Shown piece by piece: positions 18,610 through 26,510 of a stretch of 64,000 bases of DNA. Positions within the stretch are counted from its first letter, which is position 1; every line of letters starts with the position of its first letter. A model generated the notes under the pieces. That model worked only from the letters and a program-made list of their open reading frames with translations. It had not been told where the DNA came from and made no database searches. The translations under genes and the position numbers were made by a program. This stretch comes from Hyphomonadaceae bacterium. Lineage in GTDB: Bacteria; Pseudomonadota; Alphaproteobacteria; Caulobacterales; Maricaulaceae. Location: contig JACOMS010000001.1 in the NCBI GenBank assembly GCA_014324115.1, forward strand, positions 23,089 through 87,088, given 5' to 3'.

Positions 18610-20190
18610 ATGACAGATATTAGAGTTCCGAATGTAGGCGAAAGCGTTGCCGAGGTTACAATTGCAACCTGGTTCAAACAAGTCGGTGACAGTGTCAGGA
18701 AGGACGAGGCGATTGTTGAGCTGGAAACAGATAAGGCCGCGCAGGAACTGGTTGCGCCCGAAGACGGCATCCTGGAAGAGATTGTCGTGCCGGAGGGCGA
18801 AAGCGCAGAGGTCGGTGCACTGATTGCGCGTCTGGGTAACGGCACAGGGGCTGCGAAATCCACGAACAGGTCCCCAGGTGAAGAGGTCCAGGAAAAAGAG
18901 CAGATTGATGCTGCCCCGGCGGCGTCATCGGGGGGGGGCGCAAGGCTTGATATCAATGTGCCGAATGTCGGTGAAAGCGTTGCCGAGGTTACAATTGCAA
19001 CCTGGTTCAAACAAGTCGGTGACAGTGTCGGGAAGGACGAGGCGATCGTTGAGCTGGAAACAGATAAAGCCGCGCAGGAACTGGTTGCGCCGGAGCCCGG
19101 CGTGATGGGTGAAATTTTTGTCCCCGCAGGCGAAATCGCAGTCATTGGACAAACAATCTGTACCCTGATGGTGGGCGAATCTGCGGGGGCCGGTGACGAA
19201 GGTGGCAAGGCGTCCGGTTATCAGGGATATGCCGATCGCGACTCTGACCGGAAGGTCATGCCGTCGGCTCAACGTGTGATTGAAGAAAACAGTTTGGATG
19301 CTTCGGCGATTCAGGGCACGGGTAAAGGTGGTCGTGTCCGCAAGGGTGACGCGCTGGAGGCCAGAACCGGTCCGCCTGCAAAAGCACCGGCTCCCCCACC
19401 CGTATCGCCTGTGCCGCCCGTATCGCCCGTGCCGCCCGCATCGCCCGTGCCGCCCGCATCGCCCGTGCCGATGGTGCCGCGCGTGGATCATCCTCGTGAG
19501 GAAAAGGTGCGCATGACACGGATCCGGCAAACCATCGCCCGGCGCCTGAAGGATGCGCAGGATACAGCCGCCATGCTCACAACCTATAATGAGGCGGATA
19601 TGAGCGGGGTTATGGCGTTGCGCTCAAAATACAAGGAACTTTTCCTCAGAAAACACGGCGTCAAACTCGGCTTTATGAGCTTTTTCGTCAAAGCCTGTGT
19701 TCAGTCGCTCAAAGACGTACCGGCCGTGAATGCGGAAATTGACGGCGCGGATATAATCTACAAGAATTATTACGATATCAGTATTGCCGTCGGCACGGAT
19801 AAGGGTTTGGTCGTACCTGTGCTGCGTGATTGCGATGAGCTCTCCCTCGGCAGTATCGAAAAAGGCATTGCGGATCTGGGTCAGAAAGCCCGTGATGGAG
19901 ATTTGTCCATTGCTGACATGTCCGGCGGCACATTTACCATCTCCAACGGTGGGGTCTACGGTTCCCTGATGAGTTCACCCATCCTTAACCCGCCGCAATC
20001 CGGTATTCTGGGCATGCACAAAATCGAGAAACGCCCGGTCGTGATTGATGATGAAATCGTCATCCGTCCGATGATGTACCTGGCGCTGTCCTATGATCAC
20101 CGCATTGTTGACGGCAAGGAGGCCGTGACCTTCCTCGTGCGCGTGAAAGAATGTCTCGAAGATCCGGAACGGGTACTGCTCGACCTCTAG
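18610..20190 (+). CDS. sucB: 2-oxoglutarate dehydrogenase E2 with two lipoyl domains
   Basis: Dihydrolipoyllysine succinyltransferase core of the complex, 526 aa, longer than the usual ~400. Domains: lipoyl 1 (residues ~2-78) and lipoyl 2 (~113-190), each with [15 protein letters not shown] carrying the lipoylated Lys; a peripheral subunit-binding domain (~216-250, [19 protein letters not shown]); a Pro-rich linker (~258-290) with repeated SPVPP units; and the CoA-acyltransferase domain (~296-526) ending in the catalytic [12 protein letters not shown]. The two lipoyl regions are nearly identical at DNA level (18628-18762 and 18961-19095, about seven differences in 135 bases by eye), so the duplication is recent or gene-converted. 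One lipoyl domain is usual for OGDH E2. Confidence 0.96.
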   Translation: MTDIRVPNVGESVAEVTIATWFKQVGDSVRKDEAIVELETDKAAQELVAPEDGILEEIVVPEGESAEVGALIARLGNGTGAAKSTNRSPGEEVQEKEQIDAAPAASSGGGARLDINVPNVGESVAEVTIATWFKQVGDSVGKDEAIVELETDKAAQELVAPEPGVMGEIFVPAGEIAVIGQTICTLMVGESAGAGDEGGKASGYQGYADRDSDRKVMPSAQRVIEENSLDASAIQGTGKGGRVRKGDALEARTGPPAKAPAPPPVSPVPPVSPVPPASPVPPASPVPMVPRVDHPREEKVRMTRIRQTIARRLKDAQDTAAMLTTYNEADMSGVMALRSKYKELFLRKHGVKLGFMSFFVKACVQSLKDVPAVNAEIDGADIIYKNYYDISIAVGTDKGLVVPVLRDCDELSLGSIEKGIADLGQKARDGDLSIADMSGGTFTISNGGVYGSLMSSPILNPPQSGILGMHKIEKRPVVIDDEIVIRPMMYLALSYDHRIVDGKEAVTFLVRVKECLEDPERVLLDL

Positions 20191-20235
20191 GCCGCTTCAT
20201 ATGGCAAATGTCCCTCTGAATTTGGGGAGAGGTAT

Positions 20236-20670
20236 ATGTCATCTGATATCAAACCAGCCGTGATATTCTGGATATTGGGATGCTTTTTTGTAATCTGGAA
20301 TCTCGTCGGCTGCGCCAGCTATCTTTTTGATACAATAGCATCCGGGAAACAATATGCCAATGTGTATGGAGAGGAGATGGCGGCTTTGCGGGATGTCTAC
20401 CCGGCGTGGGCCATGGCGGGGTATGCGATAGGTGTTTGGGGTGGCTTGCTTGCGGCTGTTTTATTTCTGATACGTAAAAGGCTGGCCGTGACCATGTTCA
20501 TGATCTCTATTATCGGGGCTTTGGTTAGCAATGCCTGGACGGTGACCTCACCTGTCCTGCAGGAAGTCGCAGGCGATACCCGCTGGATTATGCCGATGGT
20601 GATTGTTGCTATCGGCCTCTTCGAAATCTGGTATTCCCGCAAACAGGTGTCCCGTGGTATCCTGACTTGA
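20236..20670 (+). CDS. Small four-helix membrane protein of unknown function
   Basis: 144 aa with four predicted transmembrane helices: VIFWILGCFFVIWNLVGCA, YAIGVWGGLLAAVLFLI, LAVTMFMISIIGALVSNA and WIMPMVIVAIGLFEIWYS. A short soluble loop (ASGKQYANVYGEEMAALRDV) lies between the first two. Similar small proteins occur in alphaproteobacteria without assigned function. It sits between sucB and lpdA on the same strand, with its own GGGGAGAGG ribosome site. This placement in the OGDH cluster may be chance; there is no evidence of a role in the complex. Confidence 0.8.
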   Translation: MSSDIKPAVIFWILGCFFVIWNLVGCASYLFDTIASGKQYANVYGEEMAALRDVYPAWAMAGYAIGVWGGLLAAVLFLIRKRLAVTMFMISIIGALVSNAWTVTSPVLQEVAGDTRWIMPMVIVAIGLFEIWYSRKQVSRGILT

Positions 20671-20783
20671 TTCGGTGAGCGTTGGCTATAATTATTCCGG
20701 GGTTGCGAATACGATGAATGTGCCAAAGTCGGCCGGTCGTCCATCACCTGCCCGGCTTCCGATGGAATGATTACAGGTTAAAG

Positions 20784-20812
20784 TTGACCCCGGGTTTGGG
20801 CCCCTCTAAACA
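20784..20812 (+). promoter_or_regulatory. Predicted promoter of lpdA
   Basis: TTGACC (20784-20789), a 17-base spacer, then TAAACA (20807-20812), 23 bases before the lpdA ATG. It implies lpdA can be expressed apart from the suc genes upstream. Motif-based only. Confidence 0.4.
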
Positions 20813-20835
20813 ACCCTGCGTAACAGGAGTCTGGC

Positions 20836-22221
20836 ATGGCAGATCAGTATGACGTAATAATTATCGGCGGCGGACCGGGAGGCTATAACGGGGCCATTCG
20901 CGCCGGGCAGCTGGGCCTGAAGGTCGCTTGTGTCGAGAAACGCAAAACCCTCGGCGGCACCTGCCTGAATGTCGGCTGCATCCCGTCCAAGGCGCTACTC
21001 CACGCCACTGAACTCTATGAAACCGCTGAAAAAGATTTCGGGGGTATGGGAATGAAGGCGTCAGTTACATTCGACCTGCCGAAAATGATGGAAGCCAAGT
21101 CCAGGACCGTATCCGGACTCACGGATGGCGTGAAGTTTCTGTTCAGGAAAAACAAAGTCGACCATATGGAAGGCACCGGCAGAATTGTTGATGCCAATAC
21201 GGTCGATGTTGACGGCAAACAGCTCAAAACCGGAAACATTGTCATCGCAACAGGCTCGGAGGTCGCCCCGCTACCCGGTGTAGAGATCGATGAAGAGCGT
21301 ATTGTCTCGTCCACAGGTGCGCTGGAACTCCATGAGGTTCCCGGCAAAATGATTGTGATTGGCGGCGGTGTTATCGGACTTGAGCTCGGCTCCGTCTGGC
21401 GACGCTTGGGGGCCGAGGTGACGGTCGTGGAATTCCTCGACCATATTCTGCCGGGTATGGATGGCGAAGTGCAGAAACAGGCCATGCGTATCTTCAGGAA
21501 GCAGGGCATGAAGTTCAAGGTTGGCCATAAAGTGACAGGTATTGAGAAGCTGAACACCGGTCTGAAAGTTTTTTGCGAACCGTCCGGAGGCGGCAGGGCG
21601 GATACGATGGACGCCGATGTTGTGCTGGTCTGTATCGGCCGTCGCCCCTACACGAACGGCCTGGGTCTGGATGCAATCGGCGTGAAAACCGACAAACGCG
21701 GCTTTATCGAAACCGATCATTTCAAGACCAATATCGACGGTATCTACGCCATTGGTGATTGCACTCACGGTCCCATGCTGGCGCACAAGGCCGAGGATGA
21801 AGGGGTGGCTGTGATGGAAATCATCGCGGGAAAAGCCGGGCATGTGAACTACGGTGTCATTCCGGGCGTAGTCTATACCAAGCCTGAAATCGCGTTTGTG
21901 GGTAAGACCGAGGAAGAACTAAAGCAGGCTGGAATTAAATACAAATCGGGGAAATTCCCTTTTACGGCCAATTCCCGGGCGCGTGTCAATCACGAAATGG
22001 ACGGCTTTTTCAAAATTCTGGCCCATGCCGAAACGGATGAAATCCTCGGTGCGCATATGGTCGCGGTCGGGGCCGGAGATATGATTCACGAAGTTTGTGT
22101 TGCCATGGAATTCCGCGCCGCCAGTGAGGATATTGCCCGCACCTGCCACGCCCACCCGACGATGAGTGAAGCTGTCCGCCAGGCCTCCATGGGCGTTGAA
22201 GGTTGGACCATGCAAATGTAA
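20836..22221 (+). CDS. lpdA: Dihydrolipoyl dehydrogenase (E3)
   Basis: FAD flavoprotein that reoxidises dihydrolipoamide with NAD+, shared by 2-oxoacid dehydrogenases. FAD-binding DVIIIGGGPGGYNGAIRAGQ, redox-active disulfide GGTCLNVGCIPSKALLH, NAD-binding MIVIGGGVIGLELGSVWRRL, second FAD motif YAIGDCTHGPMLAHKAEDEG, and the interface catalytic His-Glu in CHAHPTMSEAV. 461 aa, normal. Given the adjacent suc genes, it most likely serves the OGDH complex. It is convergent with xerC, and 93 bp separate the 3' ends. Confidence 0.97.
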   Translation: MADQYDVIIIGGGPGGYNGAIRAGQLGLKVACVEKRKTLGGTCLNVGCIPSKALLHATELYETAEKDFGGMGMKASVTFDLPKMMEAKSRTVSGLTDGVKFLFRKNKVDHMEGTGRIVDANTVDVDGKQLKTGNIVIATGSEVAPLPGVEIDEERIVSSTGALELHEVPGKMIVIGGGVIGLELGSVWRRLGAEVTVVEFLDHILPGMDGEVQKQAMRIFRKQGMKFKVGHKVTGIEKLNTGLKVFCEPSGGGRADTMDADVVLVCIGRRPYTNGLGLDAIGVKTDKRGFIETDHFKTNIDGIYAIGDCTHGPMLAHKAEDEGVAVMEIIAGKAGHVNYGVIPGVVYTKPEIAFVGKTEEELKQAGIKYKSGKFPFTANSRARVNHEMDGFFKILAHAETDEILGAHMVAVGAGDMIHEVCVAMEFRAASEDIARTCHAHPTMSEAVRQASMGVEGWTMQM

Positions 22222-22314
22222 TTTGGGCGGAGGTTCGAAAACGACATCGTGAGCCCGCAGTGTGCCGACGCGGTTGGCGCAATCGCGGTCCTTGCAGCCC
22301 ATCTGGTCGTGCGA

Positions 22315-23244
22315 CTAGCCTCGCGGGTGTGCCGCCTTGTGCACACGGCGCAGGGTGCCCGCATCGACGTCCGTATATCTCTGCGTCGTTGACAGGCTTT
22401 CGTGACCGAGGAGTTGCTGGATTGTACGCAGGTCACCTCCACCCGAGAGGAGATGTGTGGCAAAACTGTGCCGGAGCGCATGCGGTGTCGCACTGTCCGG
22501 CAGGCCGAGATAGTCGCGCATGATCTGCATGTCTTTTTGCACGTGTCGGGCTGATAATTCACCGCCGCGGATGGCGCGGAAGATACTTTCACCGTCCGCA
22601 ATAACATGAGGATTGAGGGATAAATAATGCTCAACCGCCTGCCTGACCTGCGGCAGGACAGGAACAAGACGGGATTTGTTACCTTTACCCGTAATCACGA
22701 GGCGATCCGACAGGGGCATATCGTCGGTGGTCAGGGATAATGCTTCCGAAATGCGCAAACCTGCCCCGTAGAGCAGCATCATGACCGCCCTGTTTCGAGC
22801 AAGTACCCATGGCCGTTCATCTGTCGCTGAACCTGCCGCCACCATTTCCGTGGCGCCGGAGATTGATAGCGGTTTCGGGATGGGCGCTTTGGCTTTGGGG
22901 GCCCGAATCTGCGCAAGGACCGGATTGTTGACGTCCCAGCGTCTGTCCATATAACGAAAAAATGTCCGCAAAGCCGAGAGGGTTCGGGCTATGGATGCGT
23001 TAGACAGAGACGAGTCCCGCCGCCGCAAATGGGCCAGAAATGCTCGAAAATCCCTGACTTGGAGGGTTTGAAAGTCGATCAGTTTCGGCGGTTTTCCGAT
23101 ATGCTCGCCTGTAAACGTGATAAAGCCGCGGATATCCCGTCCGTAAGCCTCAACGGTTCGTTCCGATAAACGCCGTTCACCGGACAGGTGTTCACAAAAC
23201 ATGCAAAGCGCATCCTTTGCCAAGGGTTGATCACTGCAGGACAT
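22315..23244 (-). CDS. xerC: Tyrosine recombinase XerC
   Basis: Chromosome-dimer resolution recombinase acting at dif. N-terminal SAM-like core-binding domain (FCEHLSGERRLSERTVEAYG) and C-terminal catalytic domain with all residues: Arg in YGAGLRISEAL, Lys in ITGKGNKSRLVP, HALRHSFATHLL, His in LLGHESLSTTQ and nucleophile Tyr in QRYTDVD. I use the ATG at 23244 (MSCSDQPLAKDAL, 309 aa); ATG at 23265 or further upstream is possible, and no start has a clear Shine-Dalgarno. XerC rather than an integrase: the length and motif spacing are those of the housekeeping protein and there are no phage genes around. Confidence 0.92.
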   Translation of the reverse strand: MSCSDQPLAKDALCMFCEHLSGERRLSERTVEAYGRDIRGFITFTGEHIGKPPKLIDFQTLQVRDFRAFLAHLRRRDSSLSNASIARTLSALRTFFRYMDRRWDVNNPVLAQIRAPKAKAPIPKPLSISGATEMVAAGSATDERPWVLARNRAVMMLLYGAGLRISEALSLTTDDMPLSDRLVITGKGNKSRLVPVLPQVRQAVEHYLSLNPHVIADGESIFRAIRGGELSARHVQKDMQIMRDYLGLPDSATPHALRHSFATHLLSGGGDLRTIQQLLGHESLSTTQRYTDVDAGTLRRVHKAAHPRG

Positions 23245-23435
23245 GGATGAAATCTGGCAGCCCATTGTTAAGAAAGTCTTGATTAAGAAAGTCTTGGCAG
23301 TGTCTAGCCGGTGTCTGCGTAAAATTATGCACATGCTCTGACTTCAGAATCCCGATGAATGCGTCGTGCTCTTCCTTTTGTAATTTTAACGCGGCATCAC
23401 TGGCAAATGTGTGCGTTGATGTATAACTGACCCGT

Positions 23436-23996
23436 ATGAAAGACTGGCTTTTTTATCCCGTGTGTACGCTTGTTGTCGGGGCGATAATCGTCTTTGCCAT
23501 GTCCTTTTCCACAGAGTATGATGTCGACCCTTCGGGCGGTTTGGTGGTTGAAGGTGAAGCGCTGCGAAACCTGACAGCGGCGCCGGGTACATTGATTGAG
23601 CTTGATAGCGACCTGTCGGGTTCTGATGTGTATGCCGTCATGTCGGCCAATGCGCGCAAGGAAGATGCCCCCTCCGCCGGAATATTTGTGGCTTTGTCAC
23701 CGGGTTACCAAAAGGTGTTTTTTGGCCATCCTGTGCGGTTTTCCGTTGAGGCGCGGTCGGGAACCGACAATGGATCGGACAGTTTCGAATTCGCATTTTT
23801 CTCCCCGAAATCCGCATCGGGCTGGCGCAAATTTGAGCTTACAGATGAGTTCAAGCGTTACGGGTTCGAATTTACCCCCGAAAATATTCAAATTGATTAT
23901 CGCGGGGCCTATTTCGGCATCTGGCCGGATGAAACCGGGGACGGCCGCACGGTTCACGTCCGGCGCATGTGGATTGAGCGGATTAATCCTGAATAG
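23436..23996 (+). CDS. Membrane-anchored protein of unknown function, 186 aa
   Basis: Starts MKDWLFYPVCTLVVGAIIVF, one N-terminal transmembrane helix with a short cytoplasmic end, followed by a ~160-residue periplasmic domain of beta-sandwich character (VRFSVEARSGTDNGSDSFEF, GWRKFELTDEFKRYGFEF, YRGAYFGIWPDETGDG). The DEFKRYGFEF... YFGIWPDE pattern resembles carbohydrate-binding-module-like jelly rolls, but I cannot name a family. Its 3' end overlaps the convergent epimerase gene by 14 bp. Its neighbours galU and the AGE epimerase suggest, weakly, an envelope-glycan role. Confidence 0.78.
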   Translation: MKDWLFYPVCTLVVGAIIVFAMSFSTEYDVDPSGGLVVEGEALRNLTAAPGTLIELDSDLSGSDVYAVMSANARKEDAPSAGIFVALSPGYQKVFFGHPVRFSVEARSGTDNGSDSFEFAFFSPKSASGWRKFELTDEFKRYGFEFTPENIQIDYRGAYFGIWPDETGDGRTVHVRRMWIERINPE

Positions 23997-25101
23997 TGGC
24001 GATGCGGTCGACCTCGGCAATCATGCAGATGATGTGATAGAGCGTGCTGGTCGGAATTGTTGTAGCGATATTTGCGTTGCAGGCATCAAGCTGATCATTC
24101 CAGCAGCCTCCCGGCATCAGGTAGTGGGCCATCAGACCGTCGATTAATGCTGCCGCAGCGTCAACGGCTCCCTTGATCCCGCGTTCGCCCTGCGCCAGAT
24201 GGGCTTTGACGAGTTCCGTCTGGCACCACAATCGACGTGTCCGCCGTCGAACTTCACCGGATACACCCTCCTCGTCATACAGGAAAAAATCCGGACCCTT
24301 GAGGACGCGGTCATATAGGGTGTTGGCATAAAAAGATGTGTCTGTTCCGGTCTGTCGCTCATATTGCCACAGCAGCCAGACCCATTCCGCCATATGGCCC
24401 GGCTCGACCGTGTCGCCTTTTTCGCCATCGGCAATGGTCCAGTCATCACCAAAGAATTCACGGATAATGTGGTGTCTGGCGTCAAAGAAACAGTTTTGAA
24501 AAAGCCCGAACACGTGATCGGCCATGTTTCGCCAGATACGAGTCTCCGGGATTTTCATCCATACCAGCGAGGTTTCGAACAGGTGCATATGCGGGTTTTG
24601 CCGCCGGGGAAGGGTAACAGGCCGCCCCTCGACCCAGCCTCCGTATGGAGACGCCCATTTATTGAGCAAGGTCAAAATATCACTTGATACGGGTTCTGCA
24701 TCATCCACATGCTCTTTTGCAAAGGCCGCGGACAACAGGTAAAAGGCATGGTCGTAGAGATCGCGGCGTTCATCATTGACGCTGTAATCCGGGTTCAGGA
24801 GATGAATAAACCCGTCCTCGCCGTCCGGCATATACCCGATCCGAAGCATGGCGTCCCATGTTTTGCGGACAATATCCGCCGCGTCATACCAGCCTAGTTG
24901 TGTCGCAAGACCATAAGTGTAGATCTGACGCGCTTGAACCCGTAACCTGCGAACGGCGTTAACGGCAGGTGTGCAATCATGGTTGAGATATTCGTAAAAC
25001 AGTCCTTGATCATCGCGAGCGTTTTCAGCCCAAAACGGCAGCGCCGCATCAATCAACCAGGATTTCAGGTGTTGGGCCTGTGATGTCAGAGGGTGTGGCA
25101 T
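23983..25101 (-). CDS. AGE-family epimerase/isomerase
   Basis: N-acylglucosamine 2-epimerase superfamily, an (alpha/alpha)6-barrel of 372 aa. Typical positions: RRLRVQARQIYTYGLA, DLYDHAFYLLSAAFA, NPHMHLFETSLVW, VEPGHMAEWVWLLW (catalytic-type His), RRLWCQTELVKAHLA and TSTLYHIICMIAEVDRI. Substrates in the family include GlcNAc/ManNAc, cellobiose, and mannose/fructose (or their 6-phosphates); the sequence does not decide among them. It starts ten bases after galU ends on the same strand, so it is in an operon with galU, and a mannose/fructose-type activity feeding GDP-mannose is an attractive but untested idea, as no manA is seen here. Confidence 0.9.
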   Translation of the reverse strand: MPHPLTSQAQHLKSWLIDAALPFWAENARDDQGLFYEYLNHDCTPAVNAVRRLRVQARQIYTYGLATQLGWYDAADIVRKTWDAMLRIGYMPDGEDGFIHLLNPDYSVNDERRDLYDHAFYLLSAAFAKEHVDDAEPVSSDILTLLNKWASPYGGWVEGRPVTLPRRQNPHMHLFETSLVWMKIPETRIWRNMADHVFGLFQNCFFDARHHIIREFFGDDWTIADGEKGDTVEPGHMAEWVWLLWQYERQTGTDTSFYANTLYDRVLKGPDFFLYDEEGVSGEVRRRTRRLWCQTELVKAHLAQGERGIKGAVDAAAALIDGLMAHYLMPGGCWNDQLDACNANIATTIPTSTLYHIICMIAEVDRIATIQD

Positions 25102-25111
25102 GACGCCTCTA

Positions 25112-25987
25112 TCAGGCCTGTTGGAGGCGTTTCAAAAGCGCACGGGCTTCCTCGCCGATTTCCGGATGGTCAATGGCGAAGGCGACATTGGCTTCAAAAT
25201 AGCCATATTTCGACCCGCAGTCATAATCCTGCCCGTCATACTTCAAAGCGTGGAAAGTCTGTTGTTTCATCAGGCGGGTCATGGCGTCTGTAAGTTGAAT
25301 TTCTCCACTGGCCCCTGCGGCCTGGTCAGAGAGAAGCTTCATCACCTCGGGTTGTAGAATATAGCGCCCCGTGATTTTCAGGTTGGAAGGGGCCCTGTCA
25401 GTGGGCGGCTTCTCAACCATGGCGGACATTTCAACAAGATTGCCGTCGGCCCGTCCCTTCGGCGCAATCACGCCGTAGGACGAGATTCGCTCCATCGGCA
25501 CTTCGTCCACGGCAACGATGTTACCGCCGACTCTCTCATAAGCCTCAACCATCTGCGCAAGGCAGCTTTTCTCGGCTTTTACGAGGACATCCGGCAACAA
25601 AATCGCGAATGGCTCATTCCCGATTACGTCACGGGCACACCAGATCGCATGTCCCAATCCCAGCGGGCTTTGCTGGCGCACAAAGCTGGTTGACCCGGCT
25701 TCGGGGAGTTCCGAGGTGATACGATCAAGAAGCCCGGTCTTATTCCTGTCGCGAAGTGTCGCCTCAAGCTCGTAGGCCCGGTCAAAATAATCCTCAATCG
25801 AGCCTTTATTTCGACCTGTAACAAAGACAATATGCTCAATCCCGGCTTCGCAGGCCTCATCAACCACATATTGCAGAGCGGGGCGATCAACCACCGGCAT
25901 CATTTCTTTCGGGGTGGATTTTGTGGCCGGCAGGACGCGCGTGCCAAGTCCGGCAACAGGGAGTACAGCTTTACGGATTTTCTTCAT
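25112..25987 (-). CDS. galU: UTP-glucose-1-phosphate uridylyltransferase
   Basis: Forms UDP-glucose from glucose-1-P and UTP for LPS, capsule and glycan synthesis. Nucleotide-binding VLPVAGLGTRVLPATKSTPK with KEMMPVVDRPALQYVVDEA, FVTGRNKGSIEDYFD, SSYGVIAPKG, MVEKPPTDRAPSNLKITGRY and DYDCGSKYGYFEANV. 291 aa, the regular bacterial length. First gene of a two-gene minus-strand unit with the AGE epimerase. Confidence 0.97.
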   Translation of the reverse strand: MKKIRKAVLPVAGLGTRVLPATKSTPKEMMPVVDRPALQYVVDEACEAGIEHIVFVTGRNKGSIEDYFDRAYELEATLRDRNKTGLLDRITSELPEAGSTSFVRQQSPLGLGHAIWCARDVIGNEPFAILLPDVLVKAEKSCLAQMVEAYERVGGNIVAVDEVPMERISSYGVIAPKGRADGNLVEMSAMVEKPPTDRAPSNLKITGRYILQPEVMKLLSDQAAGASGEIQLTDAMTRLMKQQTFHALKYDGQDYDCGSKYGYFEANVAFAIDHPEIGEEARALLKRLQQA

Positions 25988-26094
25988 CGTTTTTTCGGAT
26001 GTATTCGACCTTAACGGGCTAGACTTGGACCGGTCACCACTCTCCGCTATTTTGCAGGTTTTGTAAAGGGTCAGGGGTTGGGTGGATGACTCTG

Positions 26095-26336
26095 ACAGGT
26101 AATACCCGTCAATTAGTTACGGCGAGCAACCTCTGAAACTGTCTTGAGGATCAGTTCCGCCTCGACTTTCTCCCGCGTGATGTAAACGCACTGCCAATCA
26201 ATCAGCACCCGCTCCGGGAGCAAATTCATAAACAAAGTCCATGTAAGCCTCCGGTCCGGTGCCATTTCTGAAGCCGGTCACACTCCATATAAACAGGAAC
26301 AGAAAATTCCCATCTCCGCGTTTTTGCAACGGTTTT
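26095..26336 (-). mobile_element. Internally deleted relative of the 1.1-kb IS
   Basis: Read on the minus strand from about 26336, a degenerate end (AAAACCGTTGCAA, 10 of 13 bases matching the IS end at 1697) is followed by leader sequence alignable to 1710-1786, including CGGCTTCAGAAATGGCAC. A start like MDLFMNLLPERV then continues to the equivalent of IDW and jumps directly to the transposase C-terminal region (YIT-EKVEAEL). About 700 bp of the transposase are missing. The other end near 26095 is blurred. It lies in the 523-bp gap between galU and the giant lipoprotein gene. Confidence 0.8.
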
Positions 26337-26402
26337 GCCAACAGGCTTGCGCGGCGGTTTTATGTTCCATGAAAAAAAATCCATATATTTTGAAAATAGG
26401 TG

Positions 26403-26431
26403 TTGACCGCGCACGCTGCATGTCCGATATG
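26403..26431 (+). promoter_or_regulatory. Possible promoter of the giant lipoprotein gene
   Basis: TTGACC (26403-26408), 17 bases, GATATG (26426-26431), about 80 bp before the ATG at 26511. The -35 is good and the -10 poor; motif-based only. An A-rich tract precedes it (26367-26400). Confidence 0.3.
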
Positions 26432-26510
26432 GCGACGGTCAGCGGCTTGAGTCGGCGAGGTTTGTGTTGCTGCGAACAGAAACATTATTCCATACAGTGA
26501 GGGAAACCTG

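Noticed and set aside
22315-23244. The tyrosine recombinase as a phage or island integrase
   Set aside because: Its length and motif spacing are those of housekeeping XerC, and it sits between lpdA and galU-region genes with no att-like repeats.
26226-26414. Short minus-strand frame between galU and the giant lipoprotein
   Set aside because: It falls within the decayed IS remnant; the similarity to the IS leader explains it better than a gene.
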